A stretch of 64,000 nucleotides of DNA from Prunella strophiata (lineage: Eukaryota > Chordata > Aves > Passeriformes > Prunellidae), in the NCBI GenBank assembly GCA_036583965.1, contig JAZBQD010000019.1:18908085-18972084 (forward strand). Reading direction: 5' to 3'. How positions within the stretch are numbered: the first letter of the stretch is position 1; each line of letters starts with the position of its first letter. The notes beneath the pieces were generated by a model. That model had not been told where the DNA came from, made no database searches, and worked only from the letters and a program-made list of their open reading frames with translations. The translations under genes and the position numbers were made by a program. Positions 11,768 to 26,181 of the stretch are shown here, piece by piece.

Positions 11768-14700
11768 ATCATAGATACTGCTGAGTAAGTAATGTTTTTA
11801 AGTAAGTAATTTTTAAATGAGTCGTGTGGAGTTAATTGTCCCAGGAGCAAAGCCCCTAGAAGTCAGCCATTGCTGCCTGGAGATATCTGTAAAAAGTGAT
11901 GTATACATATGTTGCAGTCATGTTCTCTTTGTTACAGTATTCTTCAGATTTTTGCTGTACTTAATGGAGAACCTTACAATCTCCTTAACCTATTTACTCC
12001 AAGTCCACTTCTTTATATAGAAAAATCAGATATTTGGAAGCTGCAGCTTCATTAGGAATCATCTGATTATAGTAGCATTTTTAATGCTTGTACTTGGGCT
12101 GGAAAGCAGACAATTGTTTTGCTGGGTTTATTTTTATTATTCTCCCAGGTCCTTCACATAGCAAAATGGCAATATATACTAAGCACATGTATGAGTTTCT
12201 CTACTGGATGGCATACTAATCATCAAAATAAATCAAGAAGCTCTGTTCAAACTGTGTGAAAATTTTGCTGTTCGTGGGATGTCATTTTTTAAAATTTATA
12301 TTAAAAAACAGAGGATTTTTTTACATTTCCCTATTACTTAGTATTTTTAATGAAAATCTAACACACTTTTATAAATGAATTTTTGAACATGCCCTTTTGG
12401 ACTAAATATAGTGCTTTTGATTCTGTTTTCTGTTTTCAAAAGTGTCGTGGATTTTTGCAATTGCTTTTTAAACTACTATGGATATAGGTAGCATGCACAA
12501 ATGGGCAGTTGACTGTAGTTGCCCATTTGATTTGTCAATGTACTGACATATATACATTGATTCATAAACCATGAGCACTCTACTTTACTTCAGGTATTTC
12601 AGGTCTGTACATGCACTGTGTTTCTGATTATTTACAGCTCCAAATATGTTTTGCTGTGACACTGTCAATATGTCTGATACAAGGATGTTCATCTTCTTTT
12701 TGCTTTACCCTATAGGTAAAGATTTGAAACAAGGAGTAAGTCTCTTCATTTTCATTTATGTAAGTGTAAGGCATTTCCAATTTTAGAAGAAATAAACCCA
12801 TATTTATTTATACTGGAGAAATATCTGTGGTGAAAGTGTGACCAGTTACACTTTAGTTTTTGCTATTTCAGGTTTTACAATTCCTTTTCCCTTGTTGGTA
12901 ATGAAACCTCATGAGAAGACTTACAGAGAGAAAAATTATCAGAAAGATCCCTCTCCATTAAAGAGCAGTAATATGAAATATGGTGCTATTTATTTAACTT
13001 TTTTAATTTATTTGCAGCATAGCACTGCATATAAGGGAAAACTTCCCCAAATGACTGTCAGCAATTATAGAATACGGGTACTTATTTGTAACAAAGAGAA
13101 TCTTCCTCCTGAAAATTGCCTGAAAAGCAAGAAATACACTGGGATCATGAATTCAACCTGTGTAATTACCAGAGAAAGGAAGAGGAGATTTGTTTCTTGT
13201 CAGATCAGCTCTAATCTCATTTTCCCACAGCCTAAAATGACAGCTTTGTACTGATATCTATTAGTGAACCTGTGGATTCCTTCCTCTCTGATAGGAGATG
13301 TTAAAATAGATGGAATCATAGTACCATGAAAATGCAACCCTTTAATCTTGCTGGGAAGACCTAGGTTTCAGCATGTCTGGGGCTTTAAACATTAGAGGTT
13401 ACAATACAAGGGCAAAGTGAGGGAGAGGGAGAAAGTGAGAGAGCAGGGGAGAGAGAGAGACATGCTGCATATAACATTTCCAGAAGAACAATCCATTGGG
13501 AGTAATTTTTGCAACATTGTTATTTGCAGTTGCAATATGCAGCACAATTGATGCCATTTTACTAATTACTTATCTAGATTTTGCATGGGTATCAAGTCAG
13601 TGGAGTTATAAACTTGATCAATGCACCCATAAATTATTGTGTGTACAAACCACTGCCCTGAATTTCATGATAAGAAGGGAATTTAAAGATTTTTAATTCT
13701 GACTGACCAGGTCTCATGTTGAGTATTTATAATTCTCTGCATTATATAAAGACATGTAATATTACTGAACATCACAGAACACTTTTGTAATGGCAGCTTT
13801 CACTAAAGTTTTACATATTGGCATTAGGTTAATACAGTGATGAGCAGAATAAGATCACACAGAACAGAACGCAATGTGGCTCATTATTATTCATTTTGTT
13901 TTATATCTAGTTGCAAAACATTGTACTAGTTTCTATAAAGGAAACAATGACTAATGAAAGGACACATTTATTATTAGACACTAACAGCCTCTGGGGTACT
14001 ACTGAAATTTGTACTGGAAAAAAGCCACTAAATCCTGAATGAAAAAAACATCACTGGTTACCAGATAGCAAAGTCTTACTGTAAATTCTGGAGATAAATA
14101 TTCACTGCCACATAGCAATACTGAATTTTCTCCAGTAACATTACAGCAGTTGTCTCATGCTGGTCCTATCTTTCTTAGACAACACCACCATCAGAATATG
14201 CACAACTATAAGCCTAACTGAAATTTTAAAATGGCAAATTAATAGAGAACCTCTGTCATTATTCTCCCTACTCCTGAAATAGAGAGCTCCTGCACCAGGA
14301 GAAATTATTTAATTCGTTAAAACGGATAAGTTTCAAATTTACTACAAGTGGCAAAAGTCCACTGTTGCATTGATAAAGCCATTATGTCTGTAGTCCTCTT
14401 GCAGAAGGAGATGACAGTTAGGATAGTAAATTTTTTAGAGTCATATTACACGCCCAAAATGGTCACATGCCTGTGAAAATCAAGATACATTAGTTACAGT
14501 AATGGTGGAATGCATGAAAAATGTCATGGAAAACATGTCAGTCAGAATGGGCAGAGCAATAGCTATGAGAAGGATATAAGGATCATAATTGCAATATAAA
14601 ATAGATGCCTCTATAAATTACTCCACAGATGATTCTGAAACTCCAAACTGTGTGGCACATAACTAGAGCAGTGCTGTAAACCTGACCTTAGGCAATTGCA

Positions 14701-17700
14701 TGCCCAAGCATTTCCAGTTAAATCAAGAAAAAAAATATTTACTTTGTGTGAGAGATTTGAAGAGCAGGGTCCTCTATTGATTCTGAGGAAGCCAGGGCAC
14801 AAACAGCAGTGTCAGCTCCCAGACTGCAATCCTTTTGCCTTATTATTTAAGAAGGAAGGCTGGCCTACAGTCATGGCTCTAACAAGGAGCTCAACAGAGA
14901 AGTTTTCGGTTTTATGTTGCGGATAATTCAGCTGTAAACTGGTCAAGCCCTGATTTACGCGAGTGCTACTACACATCTAATATCAAGCCACTTTCTGAAT
15001 CTGCTTGTGCATCAGAATTCATTGATCAAATGCTGTTCTTTACTCTTCCTCCTAACTTATGTTTACAGTTCCCTCTTTTTATGTCAGGAAAAATAGCCTA
15101 GAGTTTGTTTCTGATAATGTGTATTTTACGAGGACTTGTACAGTGTGACTGAGGCTCAGGTCTGCTTTGTAAGAGCAGAGGAAGAAGAGCATGTGGAGGT
15201 CAAAGAGCAGTTTGTATTCCTTACCCTAACAAATCTTTTCACTTCTGACAGGGACTAGGAAAACAAGGCTCTGTTAATAGCAGTGGGTTTACCTAAGTCC
15301 CCCTTTCATTTCATATATATCACCAAAGACTATGCCTGGATTTGAAATAGTAATAAAAAGATTTTTGTATTCAGCAAGAGAAACTCTGTGTCATTTACTC
15401 CCCTTGTAAGCTTTTAAATATTGCCCTTTTTTGTTATTTATTTTAGTCTGTTAGAAAAGATGAATCAGAAACCATAACATTGTTTCTGCTGTCAGGAATG
15501 ATGTGTTGACTAATTTCTTACCCTAGTAAGGGTATTCTAATTTCCACTTGTGCTTCATTTGTCTGAATTGTCCAATAAAGTATTTGCTAATCTGACAAAA
15601 TTTGAGTTTTCTCCCATTTTCCTAAAATTAATTACTTAAAAACATGTTTGGCTAAATTTTAGTGCTCATGAGAAGGGAAGGCAGATACCACAGAGCGAAT
15701 CATTGCACACAAGTTCCCTGGCACAGTTCTGCCAAAGCAGTTCAGTCCCACACCTGTCCTGGAACTATTCACAGAGCTAATCTATGCAGTAGTTATTCCC
15801 GTGTGGGCAACTATCCATGAGAGGCTTGACTGAGACCAGCCAAATTCGTCTGCCTTGTGTTTTATTACTCACAGGAAGCTTGATCTGAAAGAATGAAGGG
15901 CTAACATGTTAACTCATACGATGCCATTTTTCCACTGAGCTTTTTTTTTTCCTCTTTTACAGTTATAGTAACTAAATACTAGTCAGATTCTTTACTGGAC
16001 TTTTTTCAAGATAATAAGTAAGCAAATAACTAAAATCACATGTCGTTCCAAATATTATTGCTACCACAACACTCATGGAGAAGGCTGACACAGTAAAAAA
16101 ACTGCACACCCTCACTAACAAAGCAAGGACATATATCTCTAGTATAGCCTTCACCATGAATTATCTCCTTGCTTCATATTAAGGGCTCAGACTTGGTGCT
16201 GATGCTGATTGTGGGTATTTGGTGTGCCTGGGGGAAGGGAAATGCCAACCCTTCTATATGTACATGCACAGGGAGTTTCTGCAGCCATTGCTGGTTTAGT
16301 CCTCAGTCTGTGCCACTCCTTGTCCCCTGACTGAAGAATCCAGTGCTGAAATCTGCCCTGCATTCAGCTGCAAGAGGCAAAGGCATGCTGCAGACCATAG
16401 TATAGAGTTTGATCAATGTTTGACCCAGCCAGTGATTTAATCAACAGGACAGCATGAGTGCACAGATGACGCAGAGAAAACATCACAATTCTGAATGTTA
16501 CAGTACACAGTGAACATTTCCTTCATCGGATTTCTTGCAAACAGTAATAAAGACCCACTTAGGTGTCATTTGCTCCCTTGGCACTGTCCCCATTGCTCCC
16601 CTAATTCAGTCTTTTTTTTGTCACAGTAAGGGATCGCTAATCTCTTTCAGATGGGATGTCTAACAATAAAGGTATCCAGGATCTATATTATATACTTTAA
16701 ATAACATATAATATTAGATATTCCCCTTTGATTTATTCATGTAAACACACTTTCTGTGAATAAACCCATTCCTGAGAGGAAAATTTAGGACTACTTTCCC
16801 ACTAATTGCTTTATACATCCCACCATTACTCTTTTTTCTCTTATGGTTAAAATTCATAGTTTCTAAAGACACAAAAATGAGAACATAGAATAATATTAAC
16901 AGGGAATGGCTAAGGAAAAACAGAATCACAAAACCAGCAAGGATTCTGTTCTAGAGGTAACACACTCTGAGAGAGCATTTACTGTGTGACAATTCAAATG
17001 TGCTATGCCCACCACAAAAACAATTAGGGGAATGCAACAGATCCTTTTGTCCCATCTTAGCTTGTCCTAGAAGGTGCACTGCCTTACTTCTCCCCTCTCA
17101 TGGCAGTCATGATTTTCTCAGGTGAGTAACAGCTTAGGTGGTTAAAACTGTGATAACTATTACATTCTGATTTTCTGTTGCACATAAACTTGTTTATCTC
17201 TGGACTTCATTTGGTCCGGACAATTCTGATTACTCACTTCCATCCTGTTTTTCAGTTATTTTCTAGTTACTTTCCCTTTCCAGCTTTTATCTTCCCTTGG
17301 CACAATACTTCAATACTTTCAAAAATGATATGAGAAGTATTTAAATTAAAATAAAAGCTTCCATGAGCATTATTATTAGTTTTGATAGTATCTTTAGGAT
17401 ACTTGTCCTCAATGCACCTGACATGACAGACATAAGAGGATGAACTCCAGCTTAAAAGAAAGATCCTTCTTATCTGAAGAGCTAACTAAAAATTCTGATT
17501 CAGTCTATGCTGCCACATGTATTTAAAAAATAAAGGCAGTGAAAGAGACAAATAGGAGAGTAGTATGCTGCTAACAGAATACAAACACATAGCAATAAAA
17601 GTACCCCTGACCATGGGAAGGCAAATTTCATAGCAAAGGCTCCAGGTCTTTTATTTCCAATTGTATTAAACAGGAGACAATCTTTTAGCATGACAGTGAA

Positions 17701-19521
17701 AGAGTTAAAAAGAATGTCTTTTAACAAGCATTGGCCTATCAATCAACACAAGACAATATACAGCGCTATATTTAAACACCCCTTCTCAAGATTGCCAAGT
17801 ATTTTTTCACAAGACTTAAGCAGCCTGTGAACTGACACTGATGTTATCTGAAATTTAAAAGTGTTTATTCTCCTAGAGCTCAAAAAGGATCATCTTTCTG
17901 CAGCTGGTTGGCTGTACTAAAGGATGCTTTCTCTGGGTCAGCACATGCATAACCAGACAATCACTTCGGCAGCTTGTAAAATATGATTGCATATGAGATA
18001 TTGATGGCCTAAGGGAAGTTCTGAATATCAGAGGTTCATAATTAGAATATCTATGCATTTGATTCAATAGAGTTTCCATCAATGTCACAGAGATGAGTGG
18101 TTATGAATTTCAGAGTCATCTCTGCTCGTGTGGACTGATTTATGTACTTTCAGTCGTGGACAAATGAAGGGTGAAGAGTTAAAACTCTTCTACCTAGAGA
18201 CCTCCTTACCCTTTGAAGGGCTCTAAAATTTATAATTGCCTCTCCTGGTGCTCAGGATCAAGCTCCACAGTTGGTAACTCATGACCTATTTATGATCATG
18301 CCATCCATCCTCTTTCAGTCATTCTGTCCTCTTATCTGTAAATTCACAGTCACACCATGTAGGATGTGTGGATCTGCTGATAAGACATTTTTGCAGGAAA
18401 GGGAATCTGGGCAGATCAACAGTTCTGTTGCCAGAGCTGCTGGCAGCAACTCTAACATCTCATTTATTCCAGATTTATAAAGATCCACTGTGCTGATCTG
18501 AGAATAGAGCTGAGTGTTTGAATGCAGTGATAATAGACAAACCTGTATTTGGTACGAAATATAAAGTCAAATAGATACTGATAAGATTAGCCAGTGTGAA
18601 ACAGAAAACAGCCATCTTGTTAGTATTGATATTTCCACAGCTCCTGAATTGTGAGCTGGGGTGTCCTTTGGTTTTGCTTTTGGATTTGTTTTAGTGGGTT
18701 TTTGTTTATTTGGTCTTTATTTAGTTTTCAATGACAGCATTTTACTGGAATTATACCTAACTAAAAAATAAGGTTCTAGGTTATCACACAAGAAGGGATA
18801 CAGGACCCTGTATCCAAAATTCAAAATTAAATCAAATTTCAACATTTTTCTTAAGACTGTATTGAATGGAGTAGTACTTGTGAAAACTGTTCTGTATTAA
18901 CTGTAGAGGGGAAGAACTACAGTAGAAAACTACAGATAAACTAGAAAAACTCATGTAACAATTTCCATTTCAAAGTTCTTCAGTATCACTGTTTGCCCCA
19001 CTACCTAGTTGAAAAAGAAAAAAGGAAGATGCTAACTAAGCTCCAGAAGGAAACAGATTTTGTTAAATGATCTTTTGTTACTCTAATTATCATTGAAAAT
19101 CTTTTTTGTTTTTTTTCTTTTCTATATTGTGTGTGTGTGTGTCCCCACACACATGTATTTACATTTTTTATCATTTTAAGTACATAATACCACATGTATA
19201 AAAAAATCTTAAAAAGAAGATTTTTATGGGGCTCAACACTGGATAAAGGAACTAGAGTAACATTACTGTCAGATGCTTTGTCACAGATGCTTAGGCATCT
19301 CTGGGCAATTATAAGGGACTTGGCTCTGTGGCATTCAAAGAGCACATTCTTAATAGAATGAGAGGTGTCCATTATGCTTCTTTCTTTCCTAAGTATTTTC
19401 AAAGCTATAGTGGTAGGCACTTCTCTCTGTGAATGAAGACTGTAATTCTGCTGCACCACTGATAAATAATAAGGTTTTGAAATTAGTTTTGTTGAACAGT
19501 GAAAGTAATTTCTCAAATTAC
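11768..19521. other. AT-rich non-coding DNA, no gene seen
   Basis: I see no supported gene. The frame at 12838-13254 (plus, about 138 codons) and the one that runs out of the next A tract (19001-19684, minus, about 227 codons) show no known domain and lack convincing codon bias. A GA-rich purine tract lies at about 13416-13462 and a short (TG) run at about 19129-19142. Confidence 0.55.
18173..18190. repeat. Short perfect inverted repeat, 8-bp arms
   Basis: GAAGAGTT, a 2-base AA spacer, then AACTCTTC. It could be a small cruciform or may be chance. No gene is associated with it. Confidence 0.5.
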
Positions 19522-19571
19522 AAAAAAAAAAAAAAAAAAAAAAGGGAAAAAAAAAAAAAAAACAAAAAAAA
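19522..19571. repeat. Poly(A) tract interrupted by GGG
   Basis: Twenty-two A, GGG, then a further A-rich run. This is a simple repeat and is hard to assemble accurately. Confidence 0.95.
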
Positions 19572-20207
19572 CTAAGACTTCCACTGGCAAAATGCATTTT
19601 ACAATTTACTGTTGAACTGTTCAAGAAGCAGCTCTTCACTGAGCAGCATGGCACAGGGCCAGAATGAGCTATTTCAAAAATCACTGTTAGGCATATACCA
19701 ATTTGCTACACAGGATTTAGCAATACAGATGAGAATGACTGTCTGCATGTGATCATGTTCTGTTAAATTTTAACAGTCCTTCACTGTATACTCATCTTCA
19801 ATGTGAGGAAATTTGTTCTTAGACAACTAAATCTGTTTTAAAGGAGGAGAAATTTATCAGGCTGGATAACAGCACATTTTATTTGCTTAGTTTACTTATT
19901 TTGATTTGGAAATAAATCTTCAATGGGCAGTTCAAAGCATAAAATGCAGTACTGAAAAAGTTTAAATTAAGAAAGAAAATGTTATGAGCATACTAGAGAG
20001 AGAAGTGTGAGCTGTTGGTTAGCCTTTCCTGTCTTTTTTACCTCCACTTTCTCTTCTCCAATTAATAATGTGGGGGCTTACAGTAATGGATCTGTACAAC
20101 ACGATACAACATGCATATAGAACAGTAATATATTTAATTGGAGTCCTATAACCACTGGATCTAAGATAACACTAATTCAAGTATCAAAATGATTTGGGTT
20201 TTGGTGG

Positions 20208-20253
20208 TTTTTTTTTTTTTTTTTTTTTTTTGTTTTGTTTGGGTTTTTTTTTT
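20208..20253. repeat. Poly(T) tract, interrupted
   Basis: Twenty-four T followed by G-interrupted T blocks. It could be the tail of a minus-strand retroposon, but I recognise no element body next to it. Confidence 0.92.
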
Positions 20254-23200
20254 ACATAGCAAATGAGGAAACTTAAGAGCAAGTTATCAACTGATATGGC
20301 TCAAGAAATAATGTGTAGTCTTGGAGCGTTTGTGACTAACTCCAAAGCTAAGTGGTTAAAGATAAGAATAAGGTTAAACCTAGATGAGCCAATGAGATGG
20401 CCTGTGAAACCAGCCTAACAAGACTCTTAAATAGGGTACATTTAGTTGGATGCAAATCTCTCAGTGACACAAGAAGCACCACCTAGGAAAAACTTCCTAG
20501 ATCACAAATGAAATTATAAGGTATGGCTAACACATACTCCTTCATTTAGAGGCACCTGACATGGTTTCAGTTAGCATTTAAAGCATGAAACAGGCTCACT
20601 AAAACTCCCTCACTTACAAAAACTATAATTCATTAAATGATATGCACACATAATGTCTCATCTGCAGATAGTTTTTACAGAAGTATACCTGTGTTGTGCC
20701 TGTGACAAACACATATACAGCTACAATCCTAATAAAGACATAATTCTAGTAACTTAAATTACTTTTACCTACATAGCTTGTTTTCCTATACATGTGTGAA
20801 GAAACTCATATTGAAAGCTTATATACATTAGTATAATCAGAAACATGCTGTTGGGATTGTATCATCTTCAATTACAGCTAAATGACATCACTTTGGGGTA
20901 TTTAAATCATTACTCACATGAGTATTACCTAATAATGAGAAGAGTGTCTGTGAAATTAACTTGCCAGTGAAAGAGAGAAGGATTGAGTCTGGAATCAAGT
21001 ACAATAATTTAAAATGCAGTTCTTCAGCTGTGAAGTTGTATTTCATAAGCACAGGTAAGTTTGCAATGGACCCTTTCCATGGATCTTGGGAGCAATACCT
21101 CTTGGGAGCACCTCAGCTTTTTTACTCAGTATAGAAATTTCCAACACACTGGAAGAAAAGTATACTTTTTTTCTTATTGTTTAATTTGATCTGCAGTTCA
21201 CCAACAAAACTAATTTTCAATTAATATTAATTATATATACTTTAAAAGGTCTGAGGGAGACCTCTATGACTAGACAGTCACAGTCACTTATGTATGTAAC
21301 ACATATAAAAACTGCATATATATATGCATGCACATATATATAACCTACATTTCTTTTGCAAAACTGCATATTAATTCTCACGTTCTGTCAGTATGAGATT
21401 GATATAAAGTATTTTTATTTGGCAGTAGTTTCCAATGACATTGTAAAGGTCATCTTTTTCTCTGCAGGAAAAACATACAGGACATCTTAAGAGAAAGAAA
21501 TATTTGTACTCTGAACCTTCAGGTCTGCAGCTGATGACTCAATGACTCCAGTCTGACCAAGTTTTGATCCTCTGCAACCTGTGTGAAGATTGAAGACTGT
21601 GCATGAGCATCACCAAAGCCCCCCAGCACTCCTAGGACATGCTGCTGGAGCACTTTTCCACACAGACTACCCTTTTAAAGATGATGCCTCTTGGCCAGCT
21701 CTTATGGAACAGCTTGGCCAGGTACGAGCTGCTAGTGCAGCTATGTGGTGCAGCACTGAAAATACTGTCAGAAAAAGCTCTACTACAGTTCCATTTGACC
21801 TGTTGGCTTTGTAAAGGAATGAGAAAAGCTGCCAGTGAGAACTGGGAGTAACACTGCAGCACACTGATTTCTGGTTTTGGGAGGTGCTGATGAGGCTTTT
21901 CATTCAGAGCTCTCACCTTCTCTACTCTCAAGAGGTCATGCAGTACTTCCATATAGTTTATAGCATTTACTACAAAAGAAGGGTTTAGCATCAGCCTGCC
22001 CTGGCTTTTCTAAACCCAGATATACATGACAATGAATGTCTAATAAATCAGACATGGAATTTCCAAATCTTTTGCTTGTAATGTTCCCACAAGTTCTCAG
22101 TCATTAAAAAAAAAATCTTGAAAATTTTGTCTGAAGAGAATTTTGGAATTGCTTTAGATTAATTTAGTCATCGAGAAGGAACAAGCTTGATAGCTATATG
22201 ATGTTTTTAAGATAATTAGATTACCAATGACAACTTGGACACAATGAAGAACTTTGGCCAAAGAGCAGAACTTCTGTCACTTCATCCAAACATTTTCACT
22301 GTGATATATTCAAAAATAAATGATGATAAAAGAAAGTAAGTACTGAATTCTGTGTCGCTGCCTGGGTCAGGATTTGCAAAAACACACTGCAGACCATCAC
22401 AGTAATCTACTGACCAGGGCCTGTTGGAAGTAAGTCACCTCTCACCTGGGGCCAAAGCAAAGCCATTACTTTGCAGGACCAAATGTGGCAATGATCTGAG
22501 CCTGTATATCAAAACAGGTTTTTTTTCTGAAAGGACTTAAGCAGTTTCAAAGACAGTACCTTTGAACGATAAAATTTTCTGTGTCATATGCCTTTTTAAA
22601 TACATTCTTGCATTAAACTAGGCTAGAAAAGGTTTATGAAAAAAAACCAAATCAAATAAAGCAGTCATAGCTTGAAGTAAAATATACAGAAGATTGTTTT
22701 TAGGTGAAGTTGAAACACAAGACTTCTTTTAAAAAGGGAAACTTTACAGACCTTGTTCTGCATCATTAAGTTTTCAGGAATGCTGAATAGAGCATGATGG
22801 ATTTAAGTTGCTGCTAGTATTTAATTTTGATACAGTTCAAGGGGCCACATCAGAAGAAGGAATCAAAGACAGAAAAAAAAAAAAAAAAAAAAAACCAAAC
22901 AACCTGTTAACTGGGAAAACCATCAATTAAAAAAAAGAAAAGGCATAAGAAGGTCCCAACACCTTTCACCAGTGGCTGAAAACATCAGATTAAATTGTAG
23001 TATTCCTGGGGCATATTATCTGATGTGATTAGAATATAATTTGTTAAACAGAGCAGAGCTTTTATTTCAAACACTTCTTTCCTGAGTATCATTGATGGAT
23101 TAAGGTTTCGGTGTGTTTAAAATAAATGAACTAAAACATGCCATCATTTTAATGATGATCTTTTTGTGGTTGTTTTTCTTTAAAATAAGCCAATTACTTG

Positions 23201-25599
23201 AAATGTGTGGGTTACACATAGCTGTAGGGAAACTGAGGCTCATATCTTCAGTGTATGTCAAATTAGTCTTCTTTTAAAAAAATAACAGTTGTATATTATT
23301 TTTTTCTGCTTTTTTTAGTAAGAGAAAAAAAAATATTTGTTTAAAAAATAGAAAAAAAAATAGAAAAGAAAACCGAATTTTTATACCTCTGGGGCAAGTT
23401 CCAACTCTTTTGGTTTCTTGAGGAAATAAATAAAAAGCTTTGCAGAAAGACTCCTAAAAAAATTGCCCAAGGGGGAGGGAAGGAAACACCTTAAAACATC
23501 ACATTACCAAGTGCTGAGGTAATCAACTACAATCTGAGAAATGTCAAACAGTGGTATTCATCTACTCAAAGATTTTGCTGGTCAAGTTCTTAACTGCCAT
23601 TTGCAATCACTAACTAAAATATGGAATATAGTTGTGGATATAAACAAGAGGCAAATTAGTATTGGGAAGCTGGGTTTAATAATCCCCTAAAAGAATCCAT
23701 CTGTTTTATAAAGACCCCTTTTTCCTTGATCTCTGACATGTATTCCTAATATAGACGGCACTGGATGTTTTTTTCTTACATTTCTTAAACACCCTGCTAC
23801 TATAAACTCTACTCATAGTATATCTGATCTGAGTGTTTCTCTCAAGTTTCAATTATGTAAGCACTGAGGGGCAATAAAATTTCACACAGGTTCAGCCTCC
23901 TTTAGAGTAAGTATTATAACATCAGACAAATATAAATACAATTCCTTTAGTACTGATGTTCAACAGCACTGGTTACTTCTTGTTTTTCTGATTTTTGCAA
24001 ATATTTATCATATTATCATTGGAACAGCTGAAACAGATTGAAAGTGCTTTCATGTTTGGAACTGGGATTGGTTTTGTTTTCCTGCTTAAAAAAAATTGAA
24101 AATCACATTGTTTGCAATAAATATAAGATTGATAACCTAAAAAAAAACTAGGTGATTTGCAGGTATAAAAGACTAAACCAATTCATAGTCTGTGCTTCTT
24201 ATCCACTATGGAGAAGGGAAAAATACACCATTGACTACACCCTTCTCACAGATAGAGGTCACTAATGGACTGGATTTGAATCTGCAGTGTGAAAGCCTGA
24301 AAGTTACATGGAAGTATCCTAGACAAAAATGAACTCATTTTGAGATTAAAGAGGTAACAGAAATGATTAAGAAATAAAGTTTCTCCCCTTCCTGGAAACA
24401 GTATTATCTTAAGTGTGCCTTCTTTCTAGTCCTTTAAACAGAAAATTTAGTACAAGAAAAGCCTGATAGTTCTACTTGTTTTAAGTGCTTTTTGTTTTCT
24501 TCACTTGGTAAAACTATGTCTCTCCTCCTTTGCTGCGGGAAGGGTAGGGAAGCCAGCCCTAATGATATCCCACGTTTTAGATACAGCTATTTTAAGCAGT
24601 TGAATGCAAGCACATTCTTGATTCTTGAAGGAAAGCACAGCCTATGTAATGCAGATTCCAACTGGAAGGGTGTAGGGTTGCGCAGAGGAGATATGTCTAC
24701 ATCCTAAATCAAGCTATCCAGCAGGCCAGGATATAAATGTAACTTGTAACAGTGGCTCAAATTAGATCCAGACTTCCCCAAGCCAAACACAGATAACATC
24801 ACCTTATACAAAATATAGGGTGTACGTGTGTGTGAGGAGCAGCTCTTAAGAACGCTGGGTGCATTCCTGCTCCACTTCTTGCTAAAGCCTTGGACTTTGG
24901 AAAACACTGATGACTGTTCTAGTCACAGGTAGTTTTATGGACACTGTATTTGCACAGTGCTCTGACTTATTTTACCTACAGTACTCCAGGACTGAACTCT
25001 TTTAACTGCCTCACTACCATATCAGCACACAGAACAACCATTGAAATAGCTTCTTGAAATCTCTCCCCATGTAATTTTCAGAAACAAGATCAACACCAAC
25101 ATTCTGACATCAGTTTTGTCACATAGAAATTATGACTTTAAAATCACGTCTGTTATGTCTTTGTTTATTATGCAATATTTAGATTTTTTTTATTCAAAGT
25201 TTATATCTCAGTGATAACACTGCATATATTGACTCTTTCAAAGAAGAAAGGAAAGAAAGGTGAGTAGAGATATAGGTACAGTACCTTTTAAGAGTTTTGA
25301 AAAAAAATACCAGGATGAACTTTTCTCCTTCCAAAAATACATACATTGAAAATCAATTCATTAGCTTTGTCTTGAACTTCAAATATATAAATGTCTTTCT
25401 TAGGAGAAAGACCATGTCAGTGAATGAAGCAAGGAATTTAGTCCATGGAAATTTGTGGGGGCTTTTGCATGGTTAGTTGGGTTTATTAAACCCAAGAACT
25501 GATCAGTCTCAACCTCTAAACTGGTTTAATTTCCCTGCAAGCACTGTAAAGTTAGTTACAGTAAATAAACCTCTCTTTAACATAGACCCTGACTTTCAG
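20254..25599. other. Mostly AT-rich non-coding DNA
   Basis: No gene is supported. One less AT-rich stretch, about 21590-21990, has overlapping open frames of 70-119 codons on both strands. None shows a known domain, and frames open on both strands at once usually reflect composition. A 22-base A tract lies at 22873-22894. A 16-bp palindrome of TA type lies at about 21313-21328. Confidence 0.55.
22873..22894. repeat. Poly(A) tract
   Basis: Twenty-two consecutive A, followed by CCAAAC. No element body is recognised beside it. Confidence 0.9.
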
Positions 25600-25668
25600 A
25601 GAGAGAGGTGGGGGGGGAGAGGGAGAGGGAAGGAAGGAGAGGGAGAGGGAGGTAGAGAGGGAGAGGTC
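25600..25668 (+). repeat. GA/G-rich purine tract with G-quadruplex motif
   Basis: A nearly all-purine stretch lies just upstream of the CpG-island cluster. It holds eight G at 25610-25617, then GGG at 25621-25623 and 25627-25629, and further GGG at 25641-25643 and 25647-25649, with loops of 1-4 bases in the first block. That satisfies the classic four-run G-quadruplex pattern on the plus strand. Function is unknown. Confidence 0.8.
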
Positions 25669-26045
25669 TGACTTGCTTTTAGTATCTTTTCCTGCTCCTC
25701 GTGTAAGGAACCTCTCCCTTTCTATCTGGCTGAACGCTGCATTTAAAAAGGCAGTATCTGAAGAAATACAATCAGTACCTTCCACACACAGTGCAGGAAT
25801 TTACACGGATTTGTGCCTTGGATTTATTAGCTTATTGTAAGCCTTAAAACAGATTTCCTCCATTAAAATTAATTAAAAGCTCCTGTTGACTGCTTCCCAC
25901 TCTGAAAAGAAGGTGGAGAATCTTATTCACTTAACTTTGCTGATTGTTTATTTATCTTTTATGGGTTTTTATATCAAATTCAAGAGAGGTCTTTTCAACT
26001 GCTTGACTTCCTTTTGCCATCTGCTATTTTTTGTTCACACACCAT

Positions 26046-26066
26046 CCCCACTCACCCAGCCCCCCC
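26046..26066 (-). promoter_or_regulatory. C-rich tract, G-quadruplex motif on the minus strand
   Basis: CCCC (26046-26049), CCC (26055-26057) and seven C (26060-26066, which can count as two runs) are separated by short loops. The minus strand can therefore form a quadruplex. It sits at the AT-rich to CpG-rich border of the first island. Confidence 0.55.
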
Positions 26067-26181
26067 GCAGTATTTATTCTTATTTTGTCAGATCCCCGTC
26101 TAACTCGTCTGATCTCTGAGTGGCTCCTTTGTATTCCGAAGTCTTGATCCGATTCTCTCAACCTCTCCCCCACCCACTCAC

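Noticed and set aside
11568..11850. Phe/Trp-rich frames that look like membrane proteins
   Set aside because: Translation of the A-rich simple repeat.
12838..13254. 138-codon plus frame
   Set aside because: No domain or family features. Upstream DNA is AT-rich with no promoter signal.
19001..19684. 227-codon minus frame
   Set aside because: It runs through a poly(A)/poly(T) tract (Phe run), has no domain, and its composition looks like translated non-coding DNA.
25552..25785. Ser/Leu/Pro-rich minus frame
   Set aside because: Encoded by the GA-rich purine tract.
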